A DNA stretch of 64,000 nucleotides from Bathymodiolus brooksi (lineage: Eukaryota; Mollusca; Bivalvia; Mytilida; Modiolidae): positions 32,411,804 to 32,475,803 of the forward strand of contig OY804579.1 of NCBI GenBank assembly GCA_963680875.1. Direction: 5' to 3'. Below are positions 1-13,900 of the stretch, one piece after another (position 1 is the stretch's first letter; every line of letters starts with the position of its first letter). Position numbers and translations under genes: made by a program. The notes under the pieces are model-generated. The model saw only the letters and a program-made list of their open reading frames with translations, ran no database searches and was not told where the DNA came from.

Positions 1-707
1 CAAAGGAAAATTTGAATTTTATAAAATAAAATAAAATAAACCTGCTATATATAAATTAAAGAAAATCAAACTAGAGATCTGATTTACTGTAAACAAGGAC
101 CAGGGGTGATTTTAATTATAATATTTAACTTCTGTTTGTAGATATCAATAAATTAAAATAATTTAATTATATGTAGAATCCCAACTATTATCCTTGGCTT
201 CACCTCCTAATATCTTTTTTATCTCAAAATTGTTCATCATGGATTGGCCAATTACATAATGTGGTGTCCTTCGTGAATCGAGAAATAGTATGTGTTCCTA
301 TAAAGAAACTACACGTAAAATTAAGACCAACAAACAAAGGAAATCGTTTAAAGTTGCGAAAAAAAGTTATAATTACGCCAACAGTTTTGATATCATGAAA
401 TATCAACAGCAAGATCAAACAAACAAATGGTCAAGTACTGTTTGAAACCAATGACTTTCTTCAAGTAGAATGATACAATGTGTTCATGTTGCAATGTTAG
501 GTCATGCACATAATGTTTTATGGTTTTATATCAAATCAGAGATCGTGTGATCATAGCATGTGTCAGAATGGAGTATAGGTTAAGAACAGTACAGACACTA
601 GTATGTTCTGCAGACAAGAACATTACTTATCATTAAAGATAGTTAGAAGTGAAAACTAAACAATGCCGATAAGTTCGTGTGCTAATATAAAAATGGCAAT
701 AACTGTC
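1..707. other. AT-rich DNA, nothing recognised
   Basis: No exon with splice sites and family resemblance was found. It lies downstream of the polycystin stop in the direction of transcription. Confidence 0.5.
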
Positions 708-715
708 GTTATTAG

Positions 716-974
716 CACAGGCATTTGGGTCCAGGATTTTTTTTTTTTTTTTTTTAATTAAGATAAGTTATCTAGAGTGTATGTTTAATTTTAGAGCTCC
801 CTGATATGTTTTATTACTATTTTAGGCCATATTTAAATTTTCCAAAAATGTTGTAGACATTTTTTGGAAAATGTCAATATGGTCTAAAATAGTAATAAAA
901 CATGCCCGGGAGCTGTAACATACACTCTAGATAACTTATTTCAACTACTAATAATCCTGGACCCAATGCCTGTG
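716..974. mobile_element. MITE-like foldback element, 8-bp target duplication
   Basis: Two arms of about 115 bases face each other: the left starts CACAGGCATTTGGGTCCAGG and the right is its near-perfect complement. Arm identity persists to the centre (TTTTCCAAAAAATG). GTTATTAG flanks both ends (708-715 and 975-982), a perfect 8-bp target duplication. CA...TG ends with 8-bp duplications suggest hAT or P superfamily mobilisation; no transposase is encoded. A poly-T run of about 20 interrupts the left arm. Confidence 0.85.
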
Positions 975-982
975 GTTATTAG

Positions 983-1914
983 GTTTCAAACTAATAATTT
1001 ACCAATTTCGCTTTGTTGTATTGTGACAAATACTGAATGGAATGGAATAATTAAAATTGATAATTGAAGTTAAATATATAAGGATTATTTTGAGCCCAAA
1101 TTTGATGCATTTAGTTATATTTTAATACCTCTATAGAGGATTTGATGCATGACCTATAAATATTGAATTTCCTGTGAATGACCGAGCTATTTTTAAACAT
1201 CACCTGATTTTTTTACAGAACGTAGAGGAATCATGTACGTTTCAGAAAATATATGGAAAGGTTAAACTTAAGATAAAATAGCCAGGCAGGCTCGAAAAAA
1301 CACAAATTTAGTAGAAAATGTAAAAGAAATTAATTATAGGTTTCACACCTTATTAGCTGAACTTTGTCCATACAAAAATGGTAATCAAATACCAGACTGC
1401 CGGAACAGTTCTAAAATACGATTGTAAAATCGTAGACCGAGGCAATATATAGATTCCCCTAATACATATATACACGACCGGGTTAAACTAGTTTCACCCC
1501 CCTCTTAGTGAAATGATGCTGTCATGTTATTATATAAACGGAGTTTTATGCTTAAAGAGAGATAACTCTAATTTACTCAGAATATTTGCAAGCGAAATTA
1601 ACACGGAGCAACCTTAGTCGAGTGAAATGACGTGGTCATGCAAGTGTTCTCCACGTGTGTAAGATGGTTTGCAAATATTGTCATACAAGTCCTGGATATA
1701 AATTTATTTAAGGAATTAAGATAAGAAATTGCAAACATACAGGCATTACCATTAGCTACGATCAACGTAATCATCACGTGATCAACATTGTAGTATTAAA
1801 ATGAAAAACCTAAAATATTTAATTAGGTCATCAACATAGTAATCTTTACTTAGGTAATTTACAGAGGTAAATAAATCAAAGACATTGATTACATATGGAA
1901 ACAGGAGTCTCAGT
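983..1914. other. AT-rich DNA, nothing recognised
   Basis: No exon or repeat family identified beyond short AT-rich tracts. Confidence 0.4.
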
Positions 1915-2146
1915 GCCCGTCATCGTTTGGTAGTTGGATCTATATCTACATACGATAATCAGTGCCTATCATCACTGAAATGTATCAGATTGATTCCCAT
2001 CACATTATCTGGTGTATTTGATACATCTTTAAGTGATAATTTGATCAGTATGCCGGTTTCCCCCCGTACTTCAGTTTTCTCCACCAATAAAACTGACCGC
2101 CGCATAAATAACTGAATTATTATTGAAAGTGGCGTTAAGCACCAAT
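1915..2146 (+). mobile_element. SINE, mollusc tRNA-derived, old copy
   Basis: Diverged copy of the family seen cleanly at 37,421: it keeps GGTAGTTGGAT, CCAATAAAACTGACCGCC and the tail TGAAAGTGGCGTTAAGCACC. The middle is badly diverged. Confidence 0.75.
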
Positions 2147-2330
2147 GCTGCGATCCAACTGTTGTGTATTAAAGTGTATGACAATTACACAGGATTTGTC
2201 TACACGGGGTACTTCCCAGGAAAGAATAGGTGTGGTGTGTAGACGAATGCATTTGTGTGTAACATTTTCTGTTGTGTAGTGCATATATACAGTTATATGA
2301 ACTGACCTACAACACAAAAGACGGATGATT

Positions 2331-2797
2331 TTGATTGTGTTTTAGTACTAACATTCCAGAAGATTACACCGAAGATTGTGTTTTAGTACTAACATTCCAG
2401 AAGATTACGCCGAAGATTGTGTTTTAGTACTAACATTCCAGAAGATTACGCCGAAGATTGTATTTTAGTACTAACATTCCAGAAGATTACACCGAAGATT
2501 GTGTTTTAGTACTAACATTCCAGAAGATTACGCCGAAGATTGTGTTTTAGTACTAACATTCCAGAAGATTACATCGAAGATTGTGTTTTAGTACTAACAT
2601 TCCAGAAGATTACGCCGAAGATTGTGTTTTAGTACTAACATTCCAGAAGATTACGCCGAAGATTGTGTCTTAGCACTAACATTCCAGAAGATTACGCCGA
2701 AGATTGTTTTTTTAGCACTAACATTCCAGAAGATTACGCCGAAGATTGTACATGTTTTAGAGCTAACATTGAAGAAAATTACGTCGAAGATTGTGTT
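2331..2797. repeat. 41-bp minisatellite carrying the gene's stop-codon region
   Basis: About 11 units of 41 bp. On the minus strand each reads like AATCTTCGGCGTAATCTTCT followed by GGAATGTTAG, that is N-L-R-R-N-L-L-E-C-stop, the same as the last codons of the polycystin-like gene ([13 protein letters not shown]). The innermost, most diverged unit is coding; the rest form the 3' flank or UTR. Confidence 0.93.
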
Positions 2798-4078
2798 TCA
2801 CTTGTGCCCTCAATTTGATATTTTGTAACTGTTTCTCTCTTTCAGATTGTGTAGTATTAAAGGAATGTTTTGATATCGTAGCAAATCCTACAGTATTCTT
2901 CAAGAAGTTTACAAGAAGATTGGAAATACCGTAGTATGGCGAACTTGTTGCCTGTTCTTGTCTAACTGTCGTAATGCCAACGTTTAATGTCGCATTTAAC
3001 ATTGTCATCAAAATCCACACCAAAAAAAGAACAAAGAAAAAATAATAAATACGTCCTAAAAATGGGTCTATGGTAAAAAGGTCATTCATACTGTTTTTCC
3101 CAATAATTGCATTAGTCAAAGTGGTGGATGCAACAAAAAGGTTTTTGTACGTTTCTAATTGTCTACCGAAAATAAGATACCCGAATCCCATAAAAGCAAA
3201 ATACACTATCAGAAACAGTATACAACAACCACAAAGATCCCAGCTAACATGGTGCATGACATTTCCTAGCTGGTTTATTGTTTCACTGTAACTTAGGACC
3301 CTCATTATTCTAAAGGAGATTAAAAATATTATAATTGCCAGAAAAATATTAAAAATGTCATCCCATGTAGCTATATGACTAAAATTAACGAATTTGTTTT
3401 TGTTTTCTGCAAATTTTGTCATACTGTAGTCTATCATAATCCACCGTCCAATATACATTATTGTACAAATAAAAAACATTAATATAATCAAAATGTCTAG
3501 AACATCCCATATATCCTCTAGGGTCTTCCTTTTCCGTTTACGGAAAGAAATAGCCTTCCTAACAGCAAATACAATTATGCCCACCAAGACAATGATTTCA
3601 CATATAAATGTGACAATTCCAAGACTATCAACATGCTGGTATGGCCTAAACGGTTTAATAGTAGAGGACGTGAGAATACCTCCAGTCTCTAGAAACTCAC
3701 ACAGGAGTGACACGTAGATAAATACATTATTATCTACATTATAAAGAGTAAACTCTGTAAAAACAGCCCGAGTTTTACGATCTATCCAAATATAAGTGTA
3801 TAAATCATCAATGATTTGCTTAGAAATGTTATAATTAACAATAAATTCAGCTATATAGCCACCACCACCGTATGTATTGTGAATCCCAGTGGTTGGTAGC
3901 CCCCAAATATCTAATGAGGACACAAAGTTCCAAGCAGCATTTGTTATATTGTATACAGATTGACCCCTTACACATGGTTCCGTCTCCCAACCAACACAGT
4001 AACTTCCATCGTCTTCTCCTGGTATTGTGTATTCATAGATGCAAGTTGGAATATTCAACCATTCTGACTTGCAGTTTT
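2763..4078 (-). CDS. Polycystin-like last exon: TOP domain end and polycystin channel
   Basis: Residues 1951-2388; acceptor TTATGTTGTAG, stop TAG at 2,763-2,765. It has the rest of the TOP domain ([32 protein letters not shown]), the polycystin motif region [20 protein letters not shown] and ETGGI, then five helices from about [16 protein letters not shown] to [16 protein letters not shown]. The pore stretch reads [16 protein letters not shown], without the Gly-Asp of PKD2 filters. The cytosolic tail is only about 80 residues, with no EF-hand or long coiled coil visible. The last ten codons ([10 protein letters not shown]) are themselves a diverged unit of the 41-bp array that follows the stop. 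Confidence 0.96.
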
Positions 4079-4903
4079 CTACAACATAAATGTTTTGAAA
4101 ATCATTTGTGCATTTAAAATGAAGACTAGTACAATGTAATGTACCCATTTAATAACTACAGGCTGGACACATATATCGCTAACATATATATTTTACCGAG
4201 AGACCACACAATTTGGAAACTAAAGCAAAAAATTCTCGAGTACACAAAATTCAAATATTGTAATATTGTATTGTTTTGTAGCAGTATTTAGATAAGTGAT
4301 TTTCTACCAAATGTCAAAATATTATTTTGAAGAAAAAACAAAATAATACGATATTTATTTGAAGATTATTTAAATATTTTATTCCTCACAATTTTATAAA
4401 GATGCAAGACATTGACCATACAAGAACACTTATTGAAATCATTAAACCTTGTTGTTTGTTCTTCATCTCATTTTCAACAAATATAAAGATTTAATAACAC
4501 CACTCCCATTATAAAGATTTAATAACACCACTCCCATTATAAAGATTTAATAACACCACTCCCATTATAAAGATTTAATAACACCACTCCCATTATAAAG
4601 ATTTAATAACACCACTCCCATTAGTTCTGTATTGCTCAAAGCACAGAATGGTAATATTAGTTTAGTCAAGATATGATTTTCTGTGTACTTTCAGACCCTT
4701 TAAAGAACACAAACAATGATGTGCAAACTTGTTGCTCCATTTAAATTCGGCAATGCATATTACGTGGTCTATAAATTAATGGTTATTGCGCTTTTATCCT
4801 GTATTGTATTCGCCTATTTGTCTTAACTATAACTGACCACTGTAAGATATCATAGGTGTGGTTTTGTGGTTAAAGTATCTAATTTCTAAAGTCGTATGTG
4901 TTT

Positions 4904-4943
<40 letters not shown>

Positions 4944-7900
4944 ATTCATGGTGGAAGTACCTTCTTTTGCTCGAACTTGTCTCATTCTGAGTGGTCCTAC
5001 TCGAAAGTTTGTATCGTCCTGTATAAACTGCCTGTGATACGGCCTCAATGGCATACTATTTACAGCATATTTCGGGAAAATAAATGGGAATAAGGTTTCA
5101 TCCAACCAAACATAGAAATTGGACGTTGTTTTTATCTGAAATTACAATTAACGAATGAAATGATGTGTGGTACCTGCTGTCTATTTACATGTTAACTATT
5201 ACAATATTTGTATATATAATAGAACAGATTGACTCTGATGTCATGGCTGACTACTGTTCTTTATAAGTTCTGATAATAATTAAAGTTGTTTCTTCCCGAA
5301 AAAACGTATGTCTCCCCCCCGTCCCACAAACTGTAGTCAAAGGTAACAAATCTATTTAGGTAACAAATAAAATTAAGCTTCAATGAATAAAAAAAAATGT
5401 TTTTAATCCATGAAAAACAAAAACAAATTGATCAAAAGTGCTAATGCAAGGGTTACAGGTACTATTCCATATTGTCATGGCAAAGTCCCCATTCCAGAAA
5501 ATTGCTCAGCCTATGTTCCAATGATTTTAAAGGAGTTTGTTCTAGAATCAATGGATTGGTGGTGAAAATTTTTTCAGGGAAATAGTGGCATTATGATAGA
5601 CTCTTGTACATATATATATATACAAGTTTCAGTCAGAGATATTACACTAGAGTGTTTGCAAATAACAGTGTCCACTTGAAATGAGAAATACCTGAATATA
5701 TTTATAAAATGATTCTACTGAAGTTGTTGCATATCTACAGAAATATATGTCATATCATGGTAGCTGTAATAAATTGGCACTACACCAGCTTGTTGAGCAT
5801 TCAAATGTCGAGTGTAAATATAAAATTATGTTCAGTAGTTTCAGAGGAGTTGCGCTGACAAGTTGCTTCAGAAGTATATTTCGGGAAATTTTTAAGTTCA
5901 AAGGGGCATAACTCCCACACAATTCAGACGATCAAAATTTCCTGGTAGGATGTACAACTACATATGGTGTTCTTAATACCTACCAAGTTTCATGAAATTC
6001 TGTTCAGTAGTTTCAGATGAGTTGCGCTGACAAGCTGCTTCAGTAGTACATTTCGGGAAATTTCTAAGTTCAAAGGGGCATAACTCCCACAAATTCCAGG
6101 CGATCACAATTTCCTGATAATATGCACAACTACATATGGTGTCCTTACTACCCACCAAGTTTCATGAAATTCTGTTCAGTAGTTTCAGAGGAGTTGCGTT
6201 GACAAACTGTGTGACGGACAGACGGACAGGACAAAAACAATATGTCTCCCCACCAAAGTGGGGGGAGACATAATTCATCATTCAAGTTCGGGAAAAAACG
6301 TAAGACTTGAGAGACTGCTGTTTAGAGTGGTTCCTTTACAATCATTGTTTTGTTTTCATTGGTTCGATCGATATCATGGTTCATTTGCTAACATTTAATC
6401 TCAGTTTCCATTATAATGATATGTTCAATGTATTATCGGTAAAGAGTGTACAATTAATTACCCTTATCATATTGAGATTTGTTTTGATCTATTATTTTAT
6501 AAACTGTTGTTCTCATATATTTAATTTCAATTGTTATTAGCTATTTTAATAGAAGAAGGGTATGAAGATACCAAGAATAGGGTTCGTCGTGGCAACAATT
6601 ACATGGTACACGTATTTTGTTTACATCTATCTATGCAGTCAGTATCTATTTACGCTAATGTGGTTTTTGCGATTCTCACCAGTGACCAGACGTATTCTAT
6701 ATAACTTTATGTGATAACGTTTGACAGTGTCTTGTTGAAGTTCGGTGGTTTTGTCAAGCTACCCCTGTGTCCCCTGAATCGTTGTTGAATACCAAAACCC
6801 TAACACAACTTGACCTTTCATGGGTACCGAAATCAGAAATAATATCTCCCTTGTATCACAACAGTAATATAAGTAATTTATCTCCCTATTATTTTATATT
6901 TTGTAGTAATACCTGGTTAAATCTTAGAGTAGAATCTCCCTTGAAAACGTTGCTTAACGTGATTAGTTCCTGATCAATGTGTTCTTTAGCATGGAACCAG
7001 CGTGAATCTCGGTTACTAAAGCTAATTAGATACAACACAAATACGAACACTAGATAAAGTATTAATTCCACAAATGTTTTCTGAACCCGTAATTTTTGTT
7101 TCCTCTCCTTCTTCAACAGCTGAATTTGTGTCTGTTTAATTGGTGCATTTACTTGTCTGAATGAATCTGTAACGTTAAATAAGATTTTTTTATGAAAAAA
7201 CAAACCGGTTCATTGTCCAAAATCAATGTATCTCAAATGCATCATGGAATATCCATATTTCAATAACATTTTATTTCAATTTCTAATAAACAAAATGATA
7301 AAAAAAGAAAGCAGTTCTCCACAAACACGTCTTACAAAGTACCCCATGTAATAATTGTCTGATTCTTGTTTTGTTTTTGCTATTTAATATCTTTGTGTTA
7401 TATCTTTATGTTATATCTTTATGTTATATCTTTATGTTATATCTTTATTTCATGATATATCTTTATGTCATGTTATATCTTTATGCTATGTTATATCTTT
7501 ATGCTATGTTATATCTTTATGCTATGTTATATCTTTATGCTATGTTATATCTTTATGCTATGTTATATCTTTATGCTATGTTATATCTTTATGTCATGAT
7601 ATATCTTTATGTCATGATATATCTTTATGTCATGATATATCTTTATGTCATGTTATATCTTTATGCTATGTTATATCTTTATGCTATGTTATATCTTTAT
7701 GCTATGTTATATCTTTATGCTATGTTATATCTTTATGTCATGATATATCTTTATGTCATGATATATCTTTATGTCATGTTATATCTTTATGCTATGTTAT
7801 ATCTTTATGCTATGTTATATCTTTATGCTATGTTATATCTTTATGTCATGATATATCTTTATGCTATGTTATATCTTTATGCTATGTTATATATTTATGT

Positions 7901-10900
7901 TATGTTATACCTTTATGTTATATTGTATCTTTATATCATGTTATATCTTTATGCTATGTTATATCTTTATGCTATGCTATATCTTTATGCTATGCTATAT
8001 CTTTATGCTATGCTATATCTTTATGCTATGTTATATCTTTATGTCATGATATATCTTTATGTCATGTTATATCTTTATGTCATGTTATATCTTTATGCTA
8101 TGTTATATCTTTATGCTATGTTATATCTTTATGCTATGTTATATCTTTATGCTATGCTATATCTTTATGCTATGTTATATCTTTATACTATGTTATACCT
8201 TTATGTTATATTGTATCTTTATGTCATGCTATATCCTTATGCTATGTTATATCTTTATGTCATGATATATCTTTATGTTATAGTACATCTTTATGTTATG
8301 CTATATCTTTATGTTATGCTATATCTTTATTTTATGTTATATCTTTATGTCATGATATATCTTTATGTAATAGTACATATGTATGTAATAGTACATCTTT
8401 ATGTTATGCTATATCTTTATGTTATACTATATCTTTATGCTATGCTATATCTTTTTGTTATGTTATATGTTTTTGCTATATTATATCTTTATGTAGGATC
8501 CATCGTGGCCGTGATCGTATGGTAGTTGGATTTACAGCTACCCAGCCAGCAATCAGTGCTTATCATCACTGATGTTGTGAGTTCGAATCTCGATTAGGGA
8601 GAGGTGTATAGCATTATGTGATAACATTTGTCAGTGACTTGGGACAGGTCAGTTGTTTTCTCTGGGTTCACCGGTTTCCACCACCAATAAAACTGACCGC
8701 CACGATATAACTGAAATATTGTTGAAAGTGGCGTTAAACACCTTCAAACAAACAAACAAACAAACAAATAATATATATTTATGTTATGGTATATCTTTAT
8801 GGCATATTGTATATTTATGTTATGTTATTATATGTTATTCAGCTATCAGAGCTGAATAAAAGATATATTACGGATTTAACTTTTTTTCAAATACAACATC
8901 CAACTGTATTAAATAAATTTGCCTCTTTTATTTTCATTTTTCGTATCTCTAGATGTCTGTTTCCGTACCTTTGACACGTCACGTCATATTTCATGTATAG
9001 GGTGTCTCATGAAGGAAAATACTGTACTAAATTTCTAAATCAATACAGTTTCATATGTAGTCAATTTTATAAACTTTATAAATATAACATTAATATATCA
9101 CATAACAAAACAACGGGTTGGCGAAACAGTTTCAATAATTTAAATGTTAACTACATGTAAATAAAACCTTGGTGTGGCCCCATGACGTCGAAAGTTTTCA
9201 AGGCTCAACGTTTTGTTTATTTGTTATGGTACATCCGTGGAACATAGGAGTTTGCTGAATCGATCAGGTATTTGTGACGGAATTAACCGTTGTAATATTT
9301 TTTTTGTTCATGCAGCCGTTTTGAGTATAAAAACAGCATTTAATTTGGTAAAAATACATTTATTATTCCGTAATATACCATTGATTCAGTGAAGCGTAAT
9401 GTTTTGTCGTCCATGTTTTAATCGTTTTTGGGGACTGAAATATATACCCCGTCTGTTTTCCGAATATATGCTGACATTCAGGACTGAAGAACCAATGAAA
9501 ATATGTGTAACAAACTAAATTCGTAATATTATATGTTATTCAGCTATCAGACAGGGTATATAATGTGACATTCCCAGCTTAGGATCTATATTCCCTGAGG
9601 CGCAGCCGAAGGGAATATATATCATAAGCCGGGAATGTCACATTATATACCCTGTCTGATAGCTGAATAACAGATATATTACGGATTTAACCATTGTTAA
9701 ATACAACATCCATCTGTATTAAATAAATTTGCCTCTTTTATTTTCATTTTTCGTATCTCTAGATGTCCGGTTCCGTACCTTTGACGTCATGATTCAATGA
9801 CGTCAAAATATGTGTCGCGTCATATTTCATGTATGAAGGAAAATACTGTACTAAATTTCTAAATCAATACAGTTTCATATGTAGTCAATTTTATAAACTT
9901 TATAAATATAACATTAATATATCACATAACAAAACAACGGGTTTGCGAAACAGTTTCAATAATTTAAATGTTAACTACATGTAAATAAAACCTTGGTGTG
10001 GCCCCATGACGTCGAAAGTTTTCAAGGCTCAACGTTTTGTTTATTTGTTATGGTACATCCGTGGAACATAGGAGTTTGCTGAATCGATCAGGTATTTGTG
10101 ACGGAATTAACCGTTGTAATATTTTTTTGTTCATGCAGCCGTTTTGAGTATAAAAACAGCATTTGATTTGGTAAAAATACATTTATTATTCCGTATTATA
10201 CCATTGATTCAGTGAAGCGTAATGTTTTGTCGTCCATGTTTTAATCGTTTTTGGGGACTGAAATATATACCCCGTCTGTTTTCCGAATATATGCTGAAAT
10301 TCAGGGTTGAAGAACCAATGAAAATATGTGTAACAAACTAAATCCGTAATATATCTTTATGTTATGCTATATCCTATGTCATGTTATATTTTTATGCTAT
10401 ATCATATCTTATGTCATGTTATATATTATGTCATGCTATATCTTATGTCATGTTATATCTTATGTCATGTTATATCTTATGTCATGTTATATCTTATGAC
10501 ATGCTATAATTTATGCCATGTTATATCTTTATGTCATGTTATATCTTTATAATATGTTATATATTTATGCTATATCATATCTTTATGCTATGTTATATAT
10601 AATGTCATGTTATATCTTTATGTTATGTTATATCTTTATGCTATGTTATATCTAATGTTATGTTATATCTTTATGCTATGCTATATCTTATGTCATGTTA
10701 TATCTTTATGTTATGTTATATCTTTTGTTATGTTATATCTTTATGCGATATTATATCTTTATGCTATGTTATATCTTTATGCTATGTTATATCTTTATGT
10801 CATGTTATATCTTTATGCTATGCTATATCTTATGTCATGTTATATCTTTATGTTATGTTATATCTTTGTTATGTTATATCTTTATGCGATATTATATCTT

Positions 10901-13900
10901 TATGCTATGTTATATCTTTATGCTATGTTATATCTTTATGTCATGTTATATCTTTATGCTATGCTATATCTTATGTCATGTTATATCTTTATGTTATGTT
11001 ATATCTTTTGTTATGTTATATATTTATGTTATTATTATATCTTTATGCTATGTTATATCTTTATGTCATGTTATATCTTTATGCTATGCTATATCTTATG
11101 TCATGTTATATCTTTATGTTATGTTATATCTTTATGATATGTTATATCTTTATGTCATGTTATATCTTTATGCTATGCTATATCTTATGTCATGTTATAT
11201 CTTTATGTTATGTTATATCTTTATGTTATGGTATATCTTTATGCTTAGTTATTGCTATATCTGGTATGCTATGTTATATCTTTATGCTTAGTTATTGCTG
11301 TATATGGTATGATATGTTATGTTATATCCTTAAGTTTAGTTATTGCTGTATCTGGTATGATATGTTATGTATTATGCTTAGTTATTGCTGTATCTGGTAT
11401 GCTATGTTATGTATTATGTTAGCATGTGTTATTGCTGTATCTGGTATATTATGTTATGTATTATATTAGCATGTGCTATATTGCTGTATCTGGTATGCTA
11501 TGTTATGTATTATGTTAGCATGTGTTATTGCTGTATCTGGTATGCTATGTTATGCATTATGTTAGCATGTGTTATTGCTGTATCTGGTATGCTATGTTAT
11601 GCATTATGTTAGCATGTGTTATTGCAGTATCTGGTATGCTATGTTATGCATTATGTTAGCATGTGTTATTGCTGTATCTGGTATGCTATGTTATGCATTA
11701 TGTTAGCATGTGTTATTGCTGTATCTGGTATGCTATGTTATGCATTATGTTAGCATGTGTTATTGCTGTATCTGGTATGCTATGTTATGTATTATGTTAG
11801 CATGTGTTATTGCTGTATCTGGTATGCTATGTTATGCATTATGTTAGCATGTGTTATTGCTGTATCTGGTATGCTATGTTATGCATTATGTTAGCATGTG
11901 TTATTGCTGTATCTGGTATGCTATGTTATGCATTATGTTAGCATGTGTTATTGCTGTATCTGGTATGCTATGTTATGCATTATGTTAGCATGTGTTATTG
12001 CTGTATCTGGTATGCTATGCTATGTATTATGTTAGCATGTGTTATTGCTGTATCTGGTATGCTATGTTATGTATTATGTTAGCATGTGTTATTGCTGTAT
12101 CTGGTATGCTATGTTATGCATTATGTTAGCATGTGTTATTGCTGTATCTGGTATGTTATGTTATGTATTATGTTAGCATGTGTTATTGCTGTATCTGGTA
12201 TGCTATGTTATGCATTATGTTAGCATGTGTTATTGCTGTATCTGGTATGCTATGTTATGTATTATGTTAGCATGTGTTATTGCTGTATCTGGTATGCTAT
12301 GTTATGTATTATGTTAGCATGTGTTATTGCTGTATCTGGTATGCTATGTTATGCATTATGTTAGAATGTGTTATTGCTGTATCTGGTATGCTATGTTATG
12401 CATTATGTTAGAATGTGTTATTGCTGTATCTGGTATGCTATGTTATGTATTATGTTAGAATGTGTTATTGCTGTATCTGGTATGCTATGTTATGTATTAT
12501 GTTAGAATGTGTTATTGCTGTATCTGGTATGTTATGTATTATGTTAGAATGTGTTATTGCTGTATCTGGTATGTTATGTATTATGTTAGAATGTGTTATT
12601 GCTGTATCTGGTATGCTATGTATTATGTTAGAATGTGTTATTGCTGTATCTGGTATGCTATGCTATGTATTATGTTAGAATGTGTTATTGCTGTATCTGG
12701 TATGTTATGTATTATGTTAGAATGTGTTATTGCTGTATCTGGTATGTTATGTATTATGTTAGAATGTGTTATTGCTGTATCTGGTATGCTATGTTATGTA
12801 TTATGTTAGCATGTGTTATTGCTGTATCTGGTATGCTATGTTATGTATTATGTTAGCATGTGTTATTGCTGTATCTGGTATGTTATGTATTATGTTAGCA
12901 TGTGTTATTGCTGTATCTGGTATGTTATGTATTATGTTAGAATGTGTTATTGCTGTATCTGGTATGCTATGTTATGTATTATGTTAGCATGTGTTATTGC
13001 TGTATCTGGTATGTTATGTATTATGTTAGAATGTGTTATTGCTGTATCTGGTATGCTATGTATTATGTTAGCATGTGTTATTGCTGTATCTGGTATGCTA
13101 TGCTATGTATTATGTTAGAATGTGTTATTGCTGTATCTGGTATGCTATGTATTATGTTAGAATGTGTTATTGCTGTATCTGGTATGTTATGTATTATGTT
13201 AGAATGTGTTATTGCTGTATCTGGTATGCTATGTTATGTATTATGTTAGCATGTGTTATTGCTGTATCTGGTATGCTATGTTATGTATTATGTTAGCATG
13301 TGTTATTGCTGTATCTGGTATGTTATGTATTATGTTAGCATGTGTTATTGCTGTATCTGGTATGCTATGTTATGTATTATGTTAGCATGTGTTATTGCTG
13401 TATCTGGTATGCTATGTTATGCATTATGTTAGCATGTGTTATTGCTGTATCTGGTATGCTATGTTATGTATTATGTTAGCATGTGTTATTGCTGTATCTG
13501 GTATGTTATGTATTATGTTAGCATGTGTTATTGCTGTATCTGGTATGCTATGTTATGTATTATGTTAGCATGTGTTATTGCTGTATCTGGTATGCTATGT
13601 TATGCATTATGTTAGCATGTGTTATTGCTGTATCTGGTATGTTATGTTATGTATTATGTTAGCATGTGTTATTGCTGTATCTGGTATGTTATGTATTATG
13701 TTAGCATGTGTTATTGCTGTATCTGGTATGCTATGTTATGCATTATGTTAGCATGTGTTATTGCTGTATCTGGTATGCTATGTTATGTATTATGTTAGCA
13801 TGTGTTATTGCTGTATCTGGTATGCTATGTTATGTATTATGTTAGCATGTGTTATTGCTGTATCTGGTATGCTATGTTATGTATTATGTTAGAATGTGTT

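Noticed and set aside
2135..2317. Minus-strand ORF of 60 codons downstream of the polycystin stop
   Set aside because: No homology; partly SINE and AT-rich sequence.
4827..4960. His-Thr-repeat C-terminus of the ORF over the (GT)n tract
   Set aside because: This is translation of the microsatellite past the donor at 4,961.
7371..8572. Two long overlapping plus-strand ORFs (384 and 383 codons)
   Set aside because: They are translations of the 18-bp array; the unit length keeps all frames open. No start context, splice sites or family resemblance.
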